DNA of 64,000 nt, from contig CAKSNE010000005.1 in the NCBI GenBank assembly GCA_934476085.1, forward strand, positions 42,310 to 106,309, in the 5' to 3' direction. The notes below the pieces were generated by a model. It ran no database searches, was not told the origin of the DNA, and worked only from the letters and a program-made list of their open reading frames with translations. Shown in pieces: positions 33,334 to 41,399 of the stretch (its first letter is position 1; each line of letters opens with the position of its first letter). Position numbers and translations under genes: made by a program. This stretch comes from an uncultured Eubacteriales bacterium (GTDB lineage Bacteria > Bacillota > Clostridia > Oscillospirales > Acutalibacteraceae).

Positions 33334-34191
33334 TTAAAGTTTATCGGCAAAATCACAAATTTTTTTAAGCTTATGATAAATTCCTGATCTGCTCAAATCA
33401 AACATTTTTCCAAGCTCGGCTAAACTTATGCCTATATTTTCTTTTCTGGCAATCGCTATTTTCTGCAAATCTTCGGGCAAAGCACCGAATTTACCGTTTC
33501 GTTCAATTTTTTCAATTGCGTTAATATGTTTTGCTGAAGAATCGGCAGATTTTTTTAAATTTGCAGTTTCAAAATTTGTTTTTCGGTTTGCATTATTTTT
33601 TAAATCTTTAATAATCTTCATATTCATAATATTTAATGAAGATTTAATTGCTCCCATAAGGGTTAAAAGGTCTTCAATATCTTCACTTTTTTTAAGATAA
33701 ACAGAAACCTTTTTGTTTTTTATGGTCATTTTGGGATCGAGATTGTACTCATATAATATTCTGTAAACCAAACAAGAAATATCTTCTGATTTAGATATAA
33801 ATTCAATTCGATACTCTTTTTCCGGATTGCTTATTATACCGCTGGCCAAAAACGCACCCATTAAAAAAGCTTTTTTGCAGTTGTCACATTTAAAAAGGCT
33901 ATACGCTATATCTGAATTAAAGTTATTTATTATAAACGGAATATCTTTTTCATCAAAATATACATAAAAATGTTTATTGATTTTTTGTTTAGCAGGGGAG
34001 ATGTTAACGCACTTTTTTGCTAATTTAATATAAACATCTGCTTGTTTTTCAAAGTCCGTAACAAGACCGATTTTATTCTCTGAATAATCATTAGAAAATA
34101 AAATCAGTCCTAACATTTCACTAATCTTGCAACAATTTTTGTTTTGCCAAAGCTCTAAAAGTTCATTTTTAACTTCTCGGTTAAATGTCAT
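33334..34191 (-). CDS. whiA: WhiA-family DNA-binding protein
   Basis: A protein of 285 residues with an N-terminal LAGLIDADG homing-endonuclease-like fold (KKAFLMGAFLASGIISNPEKEY) and a C-terminal helix-turn-helix (SLAELGKMFDLSRSGIYHKL). WhiA is a nucleoid-associated regulator; in Streptomyces it drives sporulation septation and in Bacillus it affects division and chromosome segregation. It follows rapZ by 10 bases. In many Firmicutes yvcK stands between rapZ and whiA, but here it is absent. Confidence 0.94.
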   Translation of the reverse strand: MTFNREVKNELLELWQNKNCCKISEMLGLILFSNDYSENKIGLVTDFEKQADVYIKLAKKCVNISPAKQKINKHFYVYFDEKDIPFIINNFNSDIAYSLFKCDNCKKAFLMGAFLASGIISNPEKEYRIEFISKSEDISCLVYRILYEYNLDPKMTIKNKKVSVYLKKSEDIEDLLTLMGAIKSSLNIMNMKIIKDLKNNANRKTNFETANLKKSADSSAKHINAIEKIERNGKFGALPEDLQKIAIARKENIGISLAELGKMFDLSRSGIYHKLKKICDFADKL

Positions 34192-34201
34192 TTTAAATTA
34201 C

Positions 34202-35059
34202 CTAATGTTTTTCAATATCTCTATGGTTAACTGATGAAATATATCCTTTTTCAAGTAAATGTTTGTGAATTTCTTCAGCAAAAGTAACACTTCTGTGTTT
34301 ACCGCCTGTGCAACCGATTGCTATTACTAAAGAACTTTTTCCTTCTTTAATATAAAGCGGAATTAAATAATCAATAAGGTCTAAAAGCTTCTTTAAGAGT
34401 TCACTCGCTGTCGGTTTATCTAAAACATATCGCTTAACTTCGTTGTCTAAACCTGTTTTATAACGAAGCTCATCAACATAAAATGGGTTTGGTAAACAAC
34501 GAACATCGAACATTAGATCAGCCTCTATTGCAGGACCGTATTTAAAACCAAATGACATACATATTGCATTAATAGTATCTGTAGGATTTTCAGAAAAAAT
34601 TGAAACAATTCTTTCCTTTAACTGTGAAGTTGAAAGTCTTGAAGTATCAATAATATAATCAGATTTTGCTCGAATGTTTTTAAGCAAGTCAATTTCAGCT
34701 TCAACAGCACGTTCAACAGAGCCACCGCAACTATTAATAAGCGGATGCTTTCTGCGAGTTTCTTTAAATCTGTTTACTAATACTTCAACAGACGCATCGA
34801 GAAACAAGATTTTATAATTGAATTTTTGGGAATCAAGTTCATTTAATACTTTGTTTAGCTCATTGAAGAATAACCCGCCGCGAGAATCGGTCACAACAGC
34901 TACTTTTTCAAGGTTTGGATTGTTTTCGCATAATTCAGCAAAATTTCTGATTAGGGCAGGAGGAATATTATCTATACAATAAAAACCAATATCTTCAAAG
35001 GCATTTATTGCTCGGGATTTACCTGCACCCGACAGACCTGTTACAATAACAAATTCCAT
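34202..35059 (-). CDS. rapZ: RNase adapter protein RapZ (YvcJ)
   Basis: A nucleotide-binding protein of 285 residues. The Walker A is GLSGAGKS, the Walker B region is VAVVTDSRGG, and the C-terminal RNA/metabolite-binding domain has IGCTGGKHRSVTFAEEI. In E. coli RapZ guides RNase E to GlmZ; the Firmicute role is less defined. It lies 3 bases after murB with only a weak ribosome site, suggesting coupling. Confidence 0.95.
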   Translation of the reverse strand: MEFVIVTGLSGAGKSRAINAFEDIGFYCIDNIPPALIRNFAELCENNPNLEKVAVVTDSRGGLFFNELNKVLNELDSQKFNYKILFLDASVEVLVNRFKETRRKHPLINSCGGSVERAVEAEIDLLKNIRAKSDYIIDTSRLSTSQLKERIVSIFSENPTDTINAICMSFGFKYGPAIEADLMFDVRCLPNPFYVDELRYKTGLDNEVKRYVLDKPTASELLKKLLDLIDYLIPLYIKEGKSSLVIAIGCTGGKHRSVTFAEEIHKHLLEKGYISSVNHRDIEKH

Positions 35060-35062
35060 AAA

Positions 35063-35971
35063 TTACTTCACTATCCTAACTTCACATTCCAACATAATGC
35101 CGGAAGTTTCATACACTTTCTTTTTAATAATATCAATCAATTCCAAAACATCATTGCAAGTTGCTTTGCCTTTATTAATAACAAAGCCTGAGTGTTTGGT
35201 GCTGACTTCAGCATCGCCTACACAAGTACCTTTTAGCCCTGCTTGTTCAATTAATGCGGCTGCATATCCGCCTTTTGGGCGTTTAAATGTGCTTCCTGCA
35301 CTTCCAAACTCAAGCGGTTGTTTTTCTCTGCGGCGACCGATTAATTCATCCATTTTTGCTTTAATCTCATCTTTATTACCTTTTTCACAAACAAAAACAG
35401 CCGAGCATATTGTATAACCATTAGTTTCATATGCACTATGGCGATAAGAAAAATCAATTTCTTCTCCGATAAGTGAACCAAAATTGCCTTTATCATCAAT
35501 ATGATTAACTTCAACTATAACATCAGAAACTTCGCCACCGTAAGCACCTGCGTTTGTGATAATTGCACCGCCGACAGTACCGGGAATACCATATAAACAT
35601 TCAAATCCTGTAAAAGAATTTTTAAGTGCATAATTGCATAATGTTGTAAGTTTTACACCGGCGTCACATTCAAAAGTTGTTTCTGAAAGCTGTCTTATAC
35701 CATTGAATTTTTCAATTGTAGAAATAATTACACCGTTGTATGTGTCATCTGAAAACAAGACATTAGTACCATTGCCTAAAAGATAATATTTTAATTGAAA
35801 CTCATCGCATTTAAGCATTAATTCTTTAATCTGTTCTTCGGTTTCCGGCATAACATAAACTTCTGCATTACCGCCGATTTTAAAACTTGTATGTTTCTTT
35901 AATGGTTCATTTTCTAAAAATGAATAATTATTTGCATTTAAAAAACTAATTAAATCGCTGATTTTATTCAA
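35063..35971 (-). CDS. murB: UDP-N-acetylenolpyruvoylglucosamine reductase
   Basis: Cytosolic FAD enzyme making UDP-MurNAc for peptidoglycan. The 302 residues include HTSFKIGGNAEVYVMP, YYLLGNGTNVLFSD, GIPGTVGGAIITNAGAYGGE (FAD site), and the C-terminal SAGSTFKRPKGGYAAALI with the catalytic Ser. The start is TTG 35971, eight bases after GGAG; there is no nearby ATG. It lies between the ROK kinase and rapZ. Confidence 0.96.
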   Translation of the reverse strand: MNKISDLISFLNANNYSFLENEPLKKHTSFKIGGNAEVYVMPETEEQIKELMLKCDEFQLKYYLLGNGTNVLFSDDTYNGVIISTIEKFNGIRQLSETTFECDAGVKLTTLCNYALKNSFTGFECLYGIPGTVGGAIITNAGAYGGEVSDVIVEVNHIDDKGNFGSLIGEEIDFSYRHSAYETNGYTICSAVFVCEKGNKDEIKAKMDELIGRRREKQPLEFGSAGSTFKRPKGGYAAALIEQAGLKGTCVGDAEVSTKHSGFVINKGKATCNDVLELIDIIKKKVYETSGIMLECEVRIVK

Positions 35972-35989
35972 AAGAATTTCTCCAATAAC

Positions 35990-36940
35990 TTATTTATTTA
36001 AACCTAAAAATGCAGCACCGATAATGCCTGCATCATTGCCGAGTTCAGCAATTTTAATTTTAGTTTGTTTTTTAGCGGTTTTGCCGAATTTATATTTGTT
36101 TACATATTCGTTAATAGGATTTAAAAGATTGTCTTTTTCTTTACTTATACCGCCACCGATACAAACAAATTCAGGTTGGAAAATGTTTATAACATCAACT
36201 ATACCGCAAGCAACATATTCAATATATTTTTTGCAAACTTCAGTTGCGGTTTTATCGTCTGCACGCATACCGTCAAAAGCGGTTTTACCGTTAACATTAT
36301 CTAAACTGCCGGCGATTTCCCACATTTTTGATGATTTATCAGCTTCCATAGCTCTTTTAGTTTGTCTGATTAAAGCAGTAGCAGAAGCGTAAGCTTCCCA
36401 ACAACCGTTTCTTCCGCAAGTACAAGGCTCGCCGTTAATTTGAAGAATTATGTGGCCAAGCTCAGCACCGAAAGAGTTCCAGCCTGAGAAAATTTTGCCG
36501 TCAATTATAATACCGCCGCCAACGCCGGTTCCGAGTGTAATAGCAACAAAGTTTTTAGCACCACGACCTGCACCTGCAATTAATTCGCCATAAGCTGCTG
36601 CGTTAGCGTCGTTTTCAACGAATGCTTTTTTGCCTGTGTATTTTTCAACGTATTCAACCAACGGAACATGATTAAAACCAAGATTTCCCGCAAATTCAAT
36701 AACGCCGTCTTCGGCATTAACCGCACCCGGAGATCCGATACCGATTGAAGCAACTTCATCTTTATTTACACCTGCATTTTCAATTGCGAGATCAACTGAT
36801 TTTGCAATATCTTTTGCAATTTCTTCACCCGGTCTTGGAGCGTTTGTAGGGATAGATGCCTTTCCGACAATTTCAAATTTTTCATTTACAACAGCGGTTG
36901 CAATATTAGTACCGCCTAAATCTACACCAATATAATACAT
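35990..36940 (-). CDS. glk: ROK family glucokinase
   Basis: Phosphorylates glucose with ATP in the cytosol. The 316 residues have an N-terminal ATP site (GVDLGGTNIATAVV), the GTGVGGGIIIDGKI segment, and the ROK zinc motif CTCGRNGCWEAYAS. As an enzyme with no DNA-binding domain it is a kinase and not a ROK repressor; glucose is the likely but unproven substrate. It lies between hprK and murB, linking carbon control and wall synthesis. Confidence 0.92.
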   Translation of the reverse strand: MYYIGVDLGGTNIATAVVNEKFEIVGKASIPTNAPRPGEEIAKDIAKSVDLAIENAGVNKDEVASIGIGSPGAVNAEDGVIEFAGNLGFNHVPLVEYVEKYTGKKAFVENDANAAAYGELIAGAGRGAKNFVAITLGTGVGGGIIIDGKIFSGWNSFGAELGHIILQINGEPCTCGRNGCWEAYASATALIRQTKRAMEADKSSKMWEIAGSLDNVNGKTAFDGMRADDKTATEVCKKYIEYVACGIVDVINIFQPEFVCIGGGISKEKDNLLNPINEYVNKYKFGKTAKKQTKIKIAELGNDAGIIGAAFLGLNK

Positions 36941-36965
36941 TTTATTTTTCCTCTTTTCAAATTAA

Positions 36966-37937
36966 TTATTTAAATGCGTCCCATTCTTTTTGAACAGCAG
37001 GATCGATTTCTTCATCAGAGCCCATTCCGAGTTTATGCAAAAGTTCCTGAGCCGCATTATAACCCATTTTCTTCTGACGATTATTCATAGCTGCTATTTC
37101 AATAATAATTGCCAGGTTTCTACCCGGTTTAATTGGAATGGTAGTTGAAGTAACATTGATACCTAAAATTTCGGTAGTTTCGTTATCAAGCCCCATTCTA
37201 TCATAAATCTTGTCAGAATCCCACTGTTCAAGATTAATAATCATATCAATTTTTTCGGTGAGTTTAACAGCACCCATACCAAAAATTCTTCTGGCATTAA
37301 TAATACCTATGCCACGAAGTTCAACAAAATGTCGAATGTTTTCAGGAGCTGTACCTACTAATGTTTTAGATGAAACTTTTCTGATTTCAACCGCATCATC
37401 AGCAATAAGTCGGTGACCGCGTTTCATAAGTTCAATAGCAGTTTCACTTTTGCCAACGCCGCTTTCGCCGAGAAGCAAAATACCTTCGCCATAAACTTCG
37501 ACTAAAACGCCGTGACGTGTAATCCTAGGTGCAAGCTGAATATTAAGAAATGCTGTAAGATCTGCCATAAAAGAAGAAGTAGCATTTTGATTTCTGAAAA
37601 TAGGAATTTCATATTTTTTTGCTAGTTCAACAAATTCATCTCTAATTTCTAGACCTCTTGTAATAACAACAGCAACAGGTTTATGTGCTAAAAATTTAGA
37701 AACAATTTCAGTATACTCTTCATCGCTAAGAGTTTTTAAATAGCTGGTTTCAGAAAGACCGAAAATTTGGATTCGTCTAGGTTCAAAGAATTCATAATAA
37801 TCAACTAATTGTAAACCGGGGCGGTTGAGCTCTGATATGTTGATTGTTTCTTCTTCAGCGCCTTCCGGAAGATTTATGACTTCAAGATTTAACTCTTCAA
37901 TAACGTTTTTAAGCGAAACGCTAAAGTTACTGCTCAT
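36966..37937 (-). CDS. hprK: HPr kinase/phosphorylase
   Basis: Phosphorylates Ser46 of HPr and reverses it, central to catabolite repression in Firmicutes. The 323 residues comprise the N-terminal domain and the C-terminal kinase domain with the P-loop GESGVGKSETA, the HRLIADDAVEI segment and LRGIGIINARRIFG. It is first in the minus-strand series with an AAGGTGATG site. A TATAAT -10 lies near 37970 but its -35 is poor. Confidence 0.97.
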   Translation of the reverse strand: MSSNFSVSLKNVIEELNLEVINLPEGAEEETINISELNRPGLQLVDYYEFFEPRRIQIFGLSETSYLKTLSDEEYTEIVSKFLAHKPVAVVITRGLEIRDEFVELAKKYEIPIFRNQNATSSFMADLTAFLNIQLAPRITRHGVLVEVYGEGILLLGESGVGKSETAIELMKRGHRLIADDAVEIRKVSSKTLVGTAPENIRHFVELRGIGIINARRIFGMGAVKLTEKIDMIINLEQWDSDKIYDRMGLDNETTEILGINVTSTTIPIKPGRNLAIIIEIAAMNNRQKKMGYNAAQELLHKLGMGSDEEIDPAVQKEWDAFK

Positions 37938-38025
37938 TTTTTCATCACCTTTTCATTTCTTTTTTATTATTATACATTAAATTAGGAAAATAATAAAGTA
38001 TTATTTTCAAAAATTAATATTTTTA

Positions 38026-38054
38026 TTGAATTTTTCTTAAAAAGGAAATATAAT
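38026..38054 (+). promoter_or_regulatory. Sigma-A promoter of the flavin reductase-like gene
   Basis: TTGAAT (38026-38031) and TATAAT (38049-38054) have a 17-base spacer, ending 22 bases before the start codon. Confidence 0.7.
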
Positions 38055-38076
38055 TGATATGAAGGAGTTGATTATT

Positions 38077-38574
38077 ATGTCATTTAAGGAAATAAATATA
38101 AAAGATTTAGACGAAAATTTTGTGAAAATTGTCGCCGATGAATGGATGTTAGTTTCAGCAGGTGATGAAAAGAAATATAATATGATGACTGCAAGCTGGG
38201 GCGGTTTTGGAGAGATGTGGGGTAAAGATGTAGCCTTAACAGTAATCCGCCCGCAAAGATATACAAAAGAATTTGTAGATAATAATGATTATTTTTCATT
38301 ATCTTTTTATGGTGATAACAAGAAAATTCACGGTGTTTGCGGTAAAAAATCGGGAAGAGATGTTGATAAAGCAAAAGAAGCAAATCTCACACCTTGCTTT
38401 GACGAAAAATCAGTTTATTTTAAAGAGGCAAGACTTGTTTTTATTTGCAAAAAGATTTATTGTCAAAAAATTGAGCCTGAATGTTTTATTGATAAGGATA
38501 ATTTAAAATGGTATGATGGAGATTTCCATTATAGTTATGTTGGCGAAGTTGAAAAAGTTTTAATAAAAGAATAG
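38077..38574 (+). CDS. Flavin reductase-like FMN-binding protein
   Basis: A soluble protein of 165 residues with the split-barrel flavin-binding fold: MMTASWGGFGEMWGKDVALTVIRPQRYT resembles flavoredoxin and flavin reductase N-termini (text split: MMTASWGGFG, then TVIRPQRYT), followed by FSLSFYG and the conserved Cys/Gly pair in VCGKKSGRD. Members bind FMN and pass electrons; the partner here is unknown. The start is ATG 38077, nine bases after AAGGAG; an in-frame ATG at 38059 lies upstream of that site and is rejected. Its terminator-like hairpin overlaps the dacF start. Confidence 0.85.
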   Translation: MSFKEINIKDLDENFVKIVADEWMLVSAGDEKKYNMMTASWGGFGEMWGKDVALTVIRPQRYTKEFVDNNDYFSLSFYGDNKKIHGVCGKKSGRDVDKAKEANLTPCFDEKSVYFKEARLVFICKKIYCQKIEPECFIDKDNLKWYDGDFHYSYVGEVEKVLIKE

Positions 38575-38580
38575 TTTTAA

Positions 38581-38623
38581 TAATTCTCGCATACTGTTTA
38601 TTGAAAGACAGGTGCGAGAATTA
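38581..38623 (+). terminator. Terminator-like hairpin overlapping the dacF start
   Basis: TAATTCTCGCA (38581-38591) pairs perfectly with TGCGAGAATTA (38613-38623), an 11-bp stem with a 21-base inner part holding CTGT/ACAG. The last base is the A of the dacF ATG, and T5 follows within the first codons. The weak AGGTG ribosome site straddles the stem base. Confidence 0.7.
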
Positions 38624-39858
38624 TGTTTTTAAAGAAAATTATTACATTTGTTTTGATTTTGTTGATGGTTTTACCATTTTCGGTTCACGCTGATATTTAC
38701 GACAAAAATATAAACTATGATGATATTGTTACCGAATATTATTCTAGCGACTTATATGAAGATATTGTAGAAACAACCGCAATTCCTATGAATTCTGTTC
38801 CGGAATTGGATTGTGAATCTGCAGTTTTAATGGAAGCATCAACAGGGAGAATTATTTATAAAAAAGACGAAAATAAAAAATTGTCGCCTGCTTCTATAAC
38901 GAAAATTATGACGATGTTACTTGTTGTAGAAGCGATAGAGAGCAAAAAGCTATCTTTTTATGATAAAGTAACTTGTTCTGAGCACGCATCATCAATGGGT
39001 GGTTCACAGATTTGGCTTGAAGTCGGTGAAACTATGACAGTTCATGATTTATTAAAGTCGGTAGCTGTCGGTTCTGCTAATGACGCTTCTGTTGCTCTTG
39101 CCGAGCATATTGCCGGAAGTGAAGAAGCTTTTGTTGCACTTATGAATGCAAAAGCTAAAGAACTTGGAATGGAAAACACGAATTTTACTAATGCTTGCGG
39201 ATTGGACGATGATAATTTATATACAACAGCAAAAGATGTTGCTCTAATGTCAAAAGCTCTTATTTCTCATGAAATAATTAAACAATATACAACTATTTGG
39301 ATGGATACTATTAGAAATGAAAGTGTTCAATTAGTAAACACAAATAAATTAGTAAGGTTTTACAGAGGTGCTACGGGATTAAAAACGGGAACAACAAGTA
39401 AAGCAGGGTGTTGCTTAAGCGGTACAGCTAAAAGGAACGGAATGGAATTGATAGCAGTTATTATGGGAGCAAAATCTTCAAATGATAGATTTGCTTTTGC
39501 TAAAAAGCTTTTAGATTTCGGTTTTGCTAATTTAACAATTTTTAAACCCGGTGATAAAATTAAATTTAAAAAACACCTTAAACTAAATGATGGACAAAAG
39601 GAAAAAATTAAAATTGTTTATGATGAAATTAAAAATGAGCTAATTAAAACTGAAGATAAAGGAAAAATTAAAGTAGAAATTAAATTAAATAACAGTTTAA
39701 AAGCACCGGTTTATAAAAATGATATTGTTGGTGAAATAATAGTTTTAAACAATAAAAAAGTTTTAAAAAAATATAATGTTAGGTCAGGTGAAACGGTTGA
39801 AAAAGTTAATTTTAAATTTAGTTTTTCAAAGCTTTTTCATAAAATGACTTCTTTATAA
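38623..39858 (+). CDS. dacF: D-alanyl-D-alanine carboxypeptidase (DacF-type penicillin-binding protein)
   Basis: Secreted, membrane-associated enzyme that trims pentapeptides in peptidoglycan. The 411 residues have a signal peptide (1-23), then the serine-protease fold with S91-I-T-K94 (SxxK), S151-A-N153 (SxN) and K254-T-G256 (KTG). A C-terminal beta-rich domain with Lys-rich segments follows, as in PBP5. In Bacillus the dacF member is a forespore sporulation gene; which paralogue this is cannot be settled here. Start and ribosome site lie in the 3' arm of a hairpin. It ends in a strong terminator. Confidence 0.93.
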   Translation: MFLKKIITFVLILLMVLPFSVHADIYDKNINYDDIVTEYYSSDLYEDIVETTAIPMNSVPELDCESAVLMEASTGRIIYKKDENKKLSPASITKIMTMLLVVEAIESKKLSFYDKVTCSEHASSMGGSQIWLEVGETMTVHDLLKSVAVGSANDASVALAEHIAGSEEAFVALMNAKAKELGMENTNFTNACGLDDDNLYTTAKDVALMSKALISHEIIKQYTTIWMDTIRNESVQLVNTNKLVRFYRGATGLKTGTTSKAGCCLSGTAKRNGMELIAVIMGAKSSNDRFAFAKKLLDFGFANLTIFKPGDKIKFKKHLKLNDGQKEKIKIVYDEIKNELIKTEDKGKIKVEIKLNNSLKAPVYKNDIVGEIIVLNNKKVLKKYNVRSGETVEKVNFKFSFSKLFHKMTSL

Positions 39859-39861
39859 AAT

Positions 39862-39901
39862 AAGGAACCACTTTAAATTAGTGGTTCCTTAAATTTTTTT
39901 T
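39862..39901 (+). terminator. Intrinsic terminator after dacF
   Basis: A perfect 11-bp stem, AAGGAACCACT (39862-39872) with AGTGGTTCCTT (39880-39890), is followed by T8 (39894-39901). Confidence 0.92.
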
Positions 39902-39949
39902 ACAAATTTATCAACATTATTCTTTAACAGAGCTTTATAGAGTAATTAT

Positions 39950-39978
39950 TTGACATATCAATCATTATATAGTATTAT
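39950..39978 (+). promoter_or_regulatory. Sigma-A promoter of the 40036 gene
   Basis: Perfect TTGACA (39950-39955) and TATTAT (39973-39978) have a 17-base spacer. Confidence 0.75.
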
Positions 39979-40035
39979 TAAGTATATCATTTACAGTAAA
40001 ATTAAAAACATAAAACAAGAAAAATGGGGTGTATT

Positions 40036-40620
40036 ATGAAAAAATTCATTATAATAATTAGTATCGTGCTTCTCTCGGTATTTCTTTTAGGGTGGTTTGT
40101 TACAATTCCTATAGAATATGAAAAAACATATGATTGTATTCAGTGGGAACTCGGTAATGCGAAAAGTCTGAAAAATGTTACTGTTACTTTAAAAAAGGTT
40201 GAGTATTTATCTTTATTTAAAAAAAATAAAAAAACAGTATCGGTTTCTATTAACGGAAATGCTTTTTCAACAGAAACACCGATAGAGGATTTTTCATCTG
40301 ACAACAAACATAATTATGATATTGCATATATATATCGTTTGCCTTTATCCAAAAATAATGAATATACAGGCTGGTGTCGTATGGCTTTTTTAGATGATGA
40401 TATGTTTAATATATCATATTCGGGCGAAACTCAAACATGGTACGGTGAAACGATAAAAAATAAGCTTGATAATAAAAACATAGGAAATCAAGCTTATAAA
40501 GACGCATTGAACATTACATCCGCTAAGTCAAAGCAAGATATAATAAATATAATAAAAAAGTTTTCTAAAAAGACTGGAAACCATGAAAAACTTGATGAAA
40601 ATTTGAATGTTATTTATTGA
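40036..40620 (+). CDS. Hypothetical membrane-anchored or secreted protein
   Basis: I do not recognise this 194-residue protein. It has an N-terminal hydrophobic segment (about residues 4-23, FIIIISIVLLSVFLLGWF) with a Lys start, acting as a signal anchor, and an extracytoplasmic domain of mixed beta content (VTVTLKKVEYLSLFKKNKK) and an acidic aromatic middle. There is no lipobox and no cysteine-rich motif. The ATG at 40036 follows GGGGTG; an in-frame ATG at 40024 lacks a ribosome site. It is transcribed alone from a good promoter, with nothing in common with its neighbours. Confidence 0.75.
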   Translation: MKKFIIIISIVLLSVFLLGWFVTIPIEYEKTYDCIQWELGNAKSLKNVTVTLKKVEYLSLFKKNKKTVSVSINGNAFSTETPIEDFSSDNKHNYDIAYIYRLPLSKNNEYTGWCRMAFLDDDMFNISYSGETQTWYGETIKNKLDNKNIGNQAYKDALNITSAKSKQDIINIIKKFSKKTGNHEKLDENLNVIY

Positions 40621-41134
40621 TCAAATTATATTTCATTAACAGATCAGAAGTAAATAAAATTATATATTATTCAAAATATTTGAAATCATTATTATATTCG
40701 ATTTTATAAACCTATTGGTCAATTCTTAAATCAAAAAAATAAAACAATATTTGATATTATTTTCGAGCAAAGACCTAATGTTGCAAGCGATGCACAAGTG
40801 CGTTTTTGATTGACCTGCCAGTCATGCGTTTGGTTCGAGTTCTTGCGGTTGGTAGTCTCTTTTACTCTGTCAAAACGGAGTTTTTTGTCAATTTTTTTGA
40901 CACTAAAGTCCGTCCATTCCACCTGCATTGCAGGTGGTTTTTGTTTTATATAAAAAATCACTATATCCGAATACATCAGCTTCTACAACAATTACCGTAT
41001 TCAAACAAAAACAAAACTGACTCCGCTTGAAAAACGAAATCAGTTTGTTGCTTAAAATTTAATTTTCTACCAATTAGGTTGTTTTTGTACTGTCTGCACA
41101 ATATGGGGCAGTTCATTTGCCGGTGTGATGTTTT
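40621..41134. other. Gene-poor structured intergenic element
   Basis: These 514 bases hold no convincing gene. Between about 40765 and 40945 the base composition is visibly richer in G and C than its surroundings and several hairpins can be drawn: a perfect 9-bp CCACCTGCA/TGCAGGTGG (40919-40937) followed by T5, a TGTCA/TGACA hairpin near 40890, and GCAC/GTGC near 40793-40802 followed by T5. A further AAACTGA/TCAGTTT stem spans about 41012-41048. A minus-strand frame at 40731-40976 has no good ribosome site. Options are a structured RNA, a palindrome-ended mobile element relic, or a decayed gene. Confidence 0.5.
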
Positions 41135-41350
41135 TTAATCTTTTATTTTAAATCTTAGATTGTCATTTGAAAAACTTAAGTTATATTTTTTAGTTTTAAA
41201 GTATTCTTTAAGTTCTTCAATATGCTTTAAATCTTTAGTTTCAATCGAAAAGCATTGACCGCCGCAAGTGTCATGAATATGCAAGCTAATCGAATACTTT
41301 TCCATTAATTCATTTTTAATTTTTAAAACCTCATCTAATGATAATATCAT
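41135..41350 (-). CDS. Small conserved-looking protein with HxHDxCGGQ motif
   Basis: A 71-residue soluble protein starting at ATG 41350, seven bases after AAAGGAG. The middle carries SLHIHDTCGGQCFSIE, and the pattern H-x-H-D-x-C-G-G-Q recalls small Clostridial proteins annotated as RDAC family (RDAC-type cysteine motif), of unknown function; this assignment is from memory. Two cysteines and two histidines could bind metal. It is adjacent to the AraC regulator on the same strand. Confidence 0.7.
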   Translation of the reverse strand: MILSLDEVLKIKNELMEKYSISLHIHDTCGGQCFSIETKDLKHIEELKEYFKTKKYNLSFSNDNLRFKIKD

Positions 41351-41399
41351 AATATTACTCCTTTGCAAGTGTGAATGTTGAAAAATTTAATATCATACT

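Noticed and set aside
40731..40976. An 81-codon minus-strand frame as a protein gene
   Set aside because: No good ribosome site, high Lys/Arg/Asn content, and it overlaps several hairpins and a terminator-like palindrome. It is better treated as part of a non-coding element until comparison is done.
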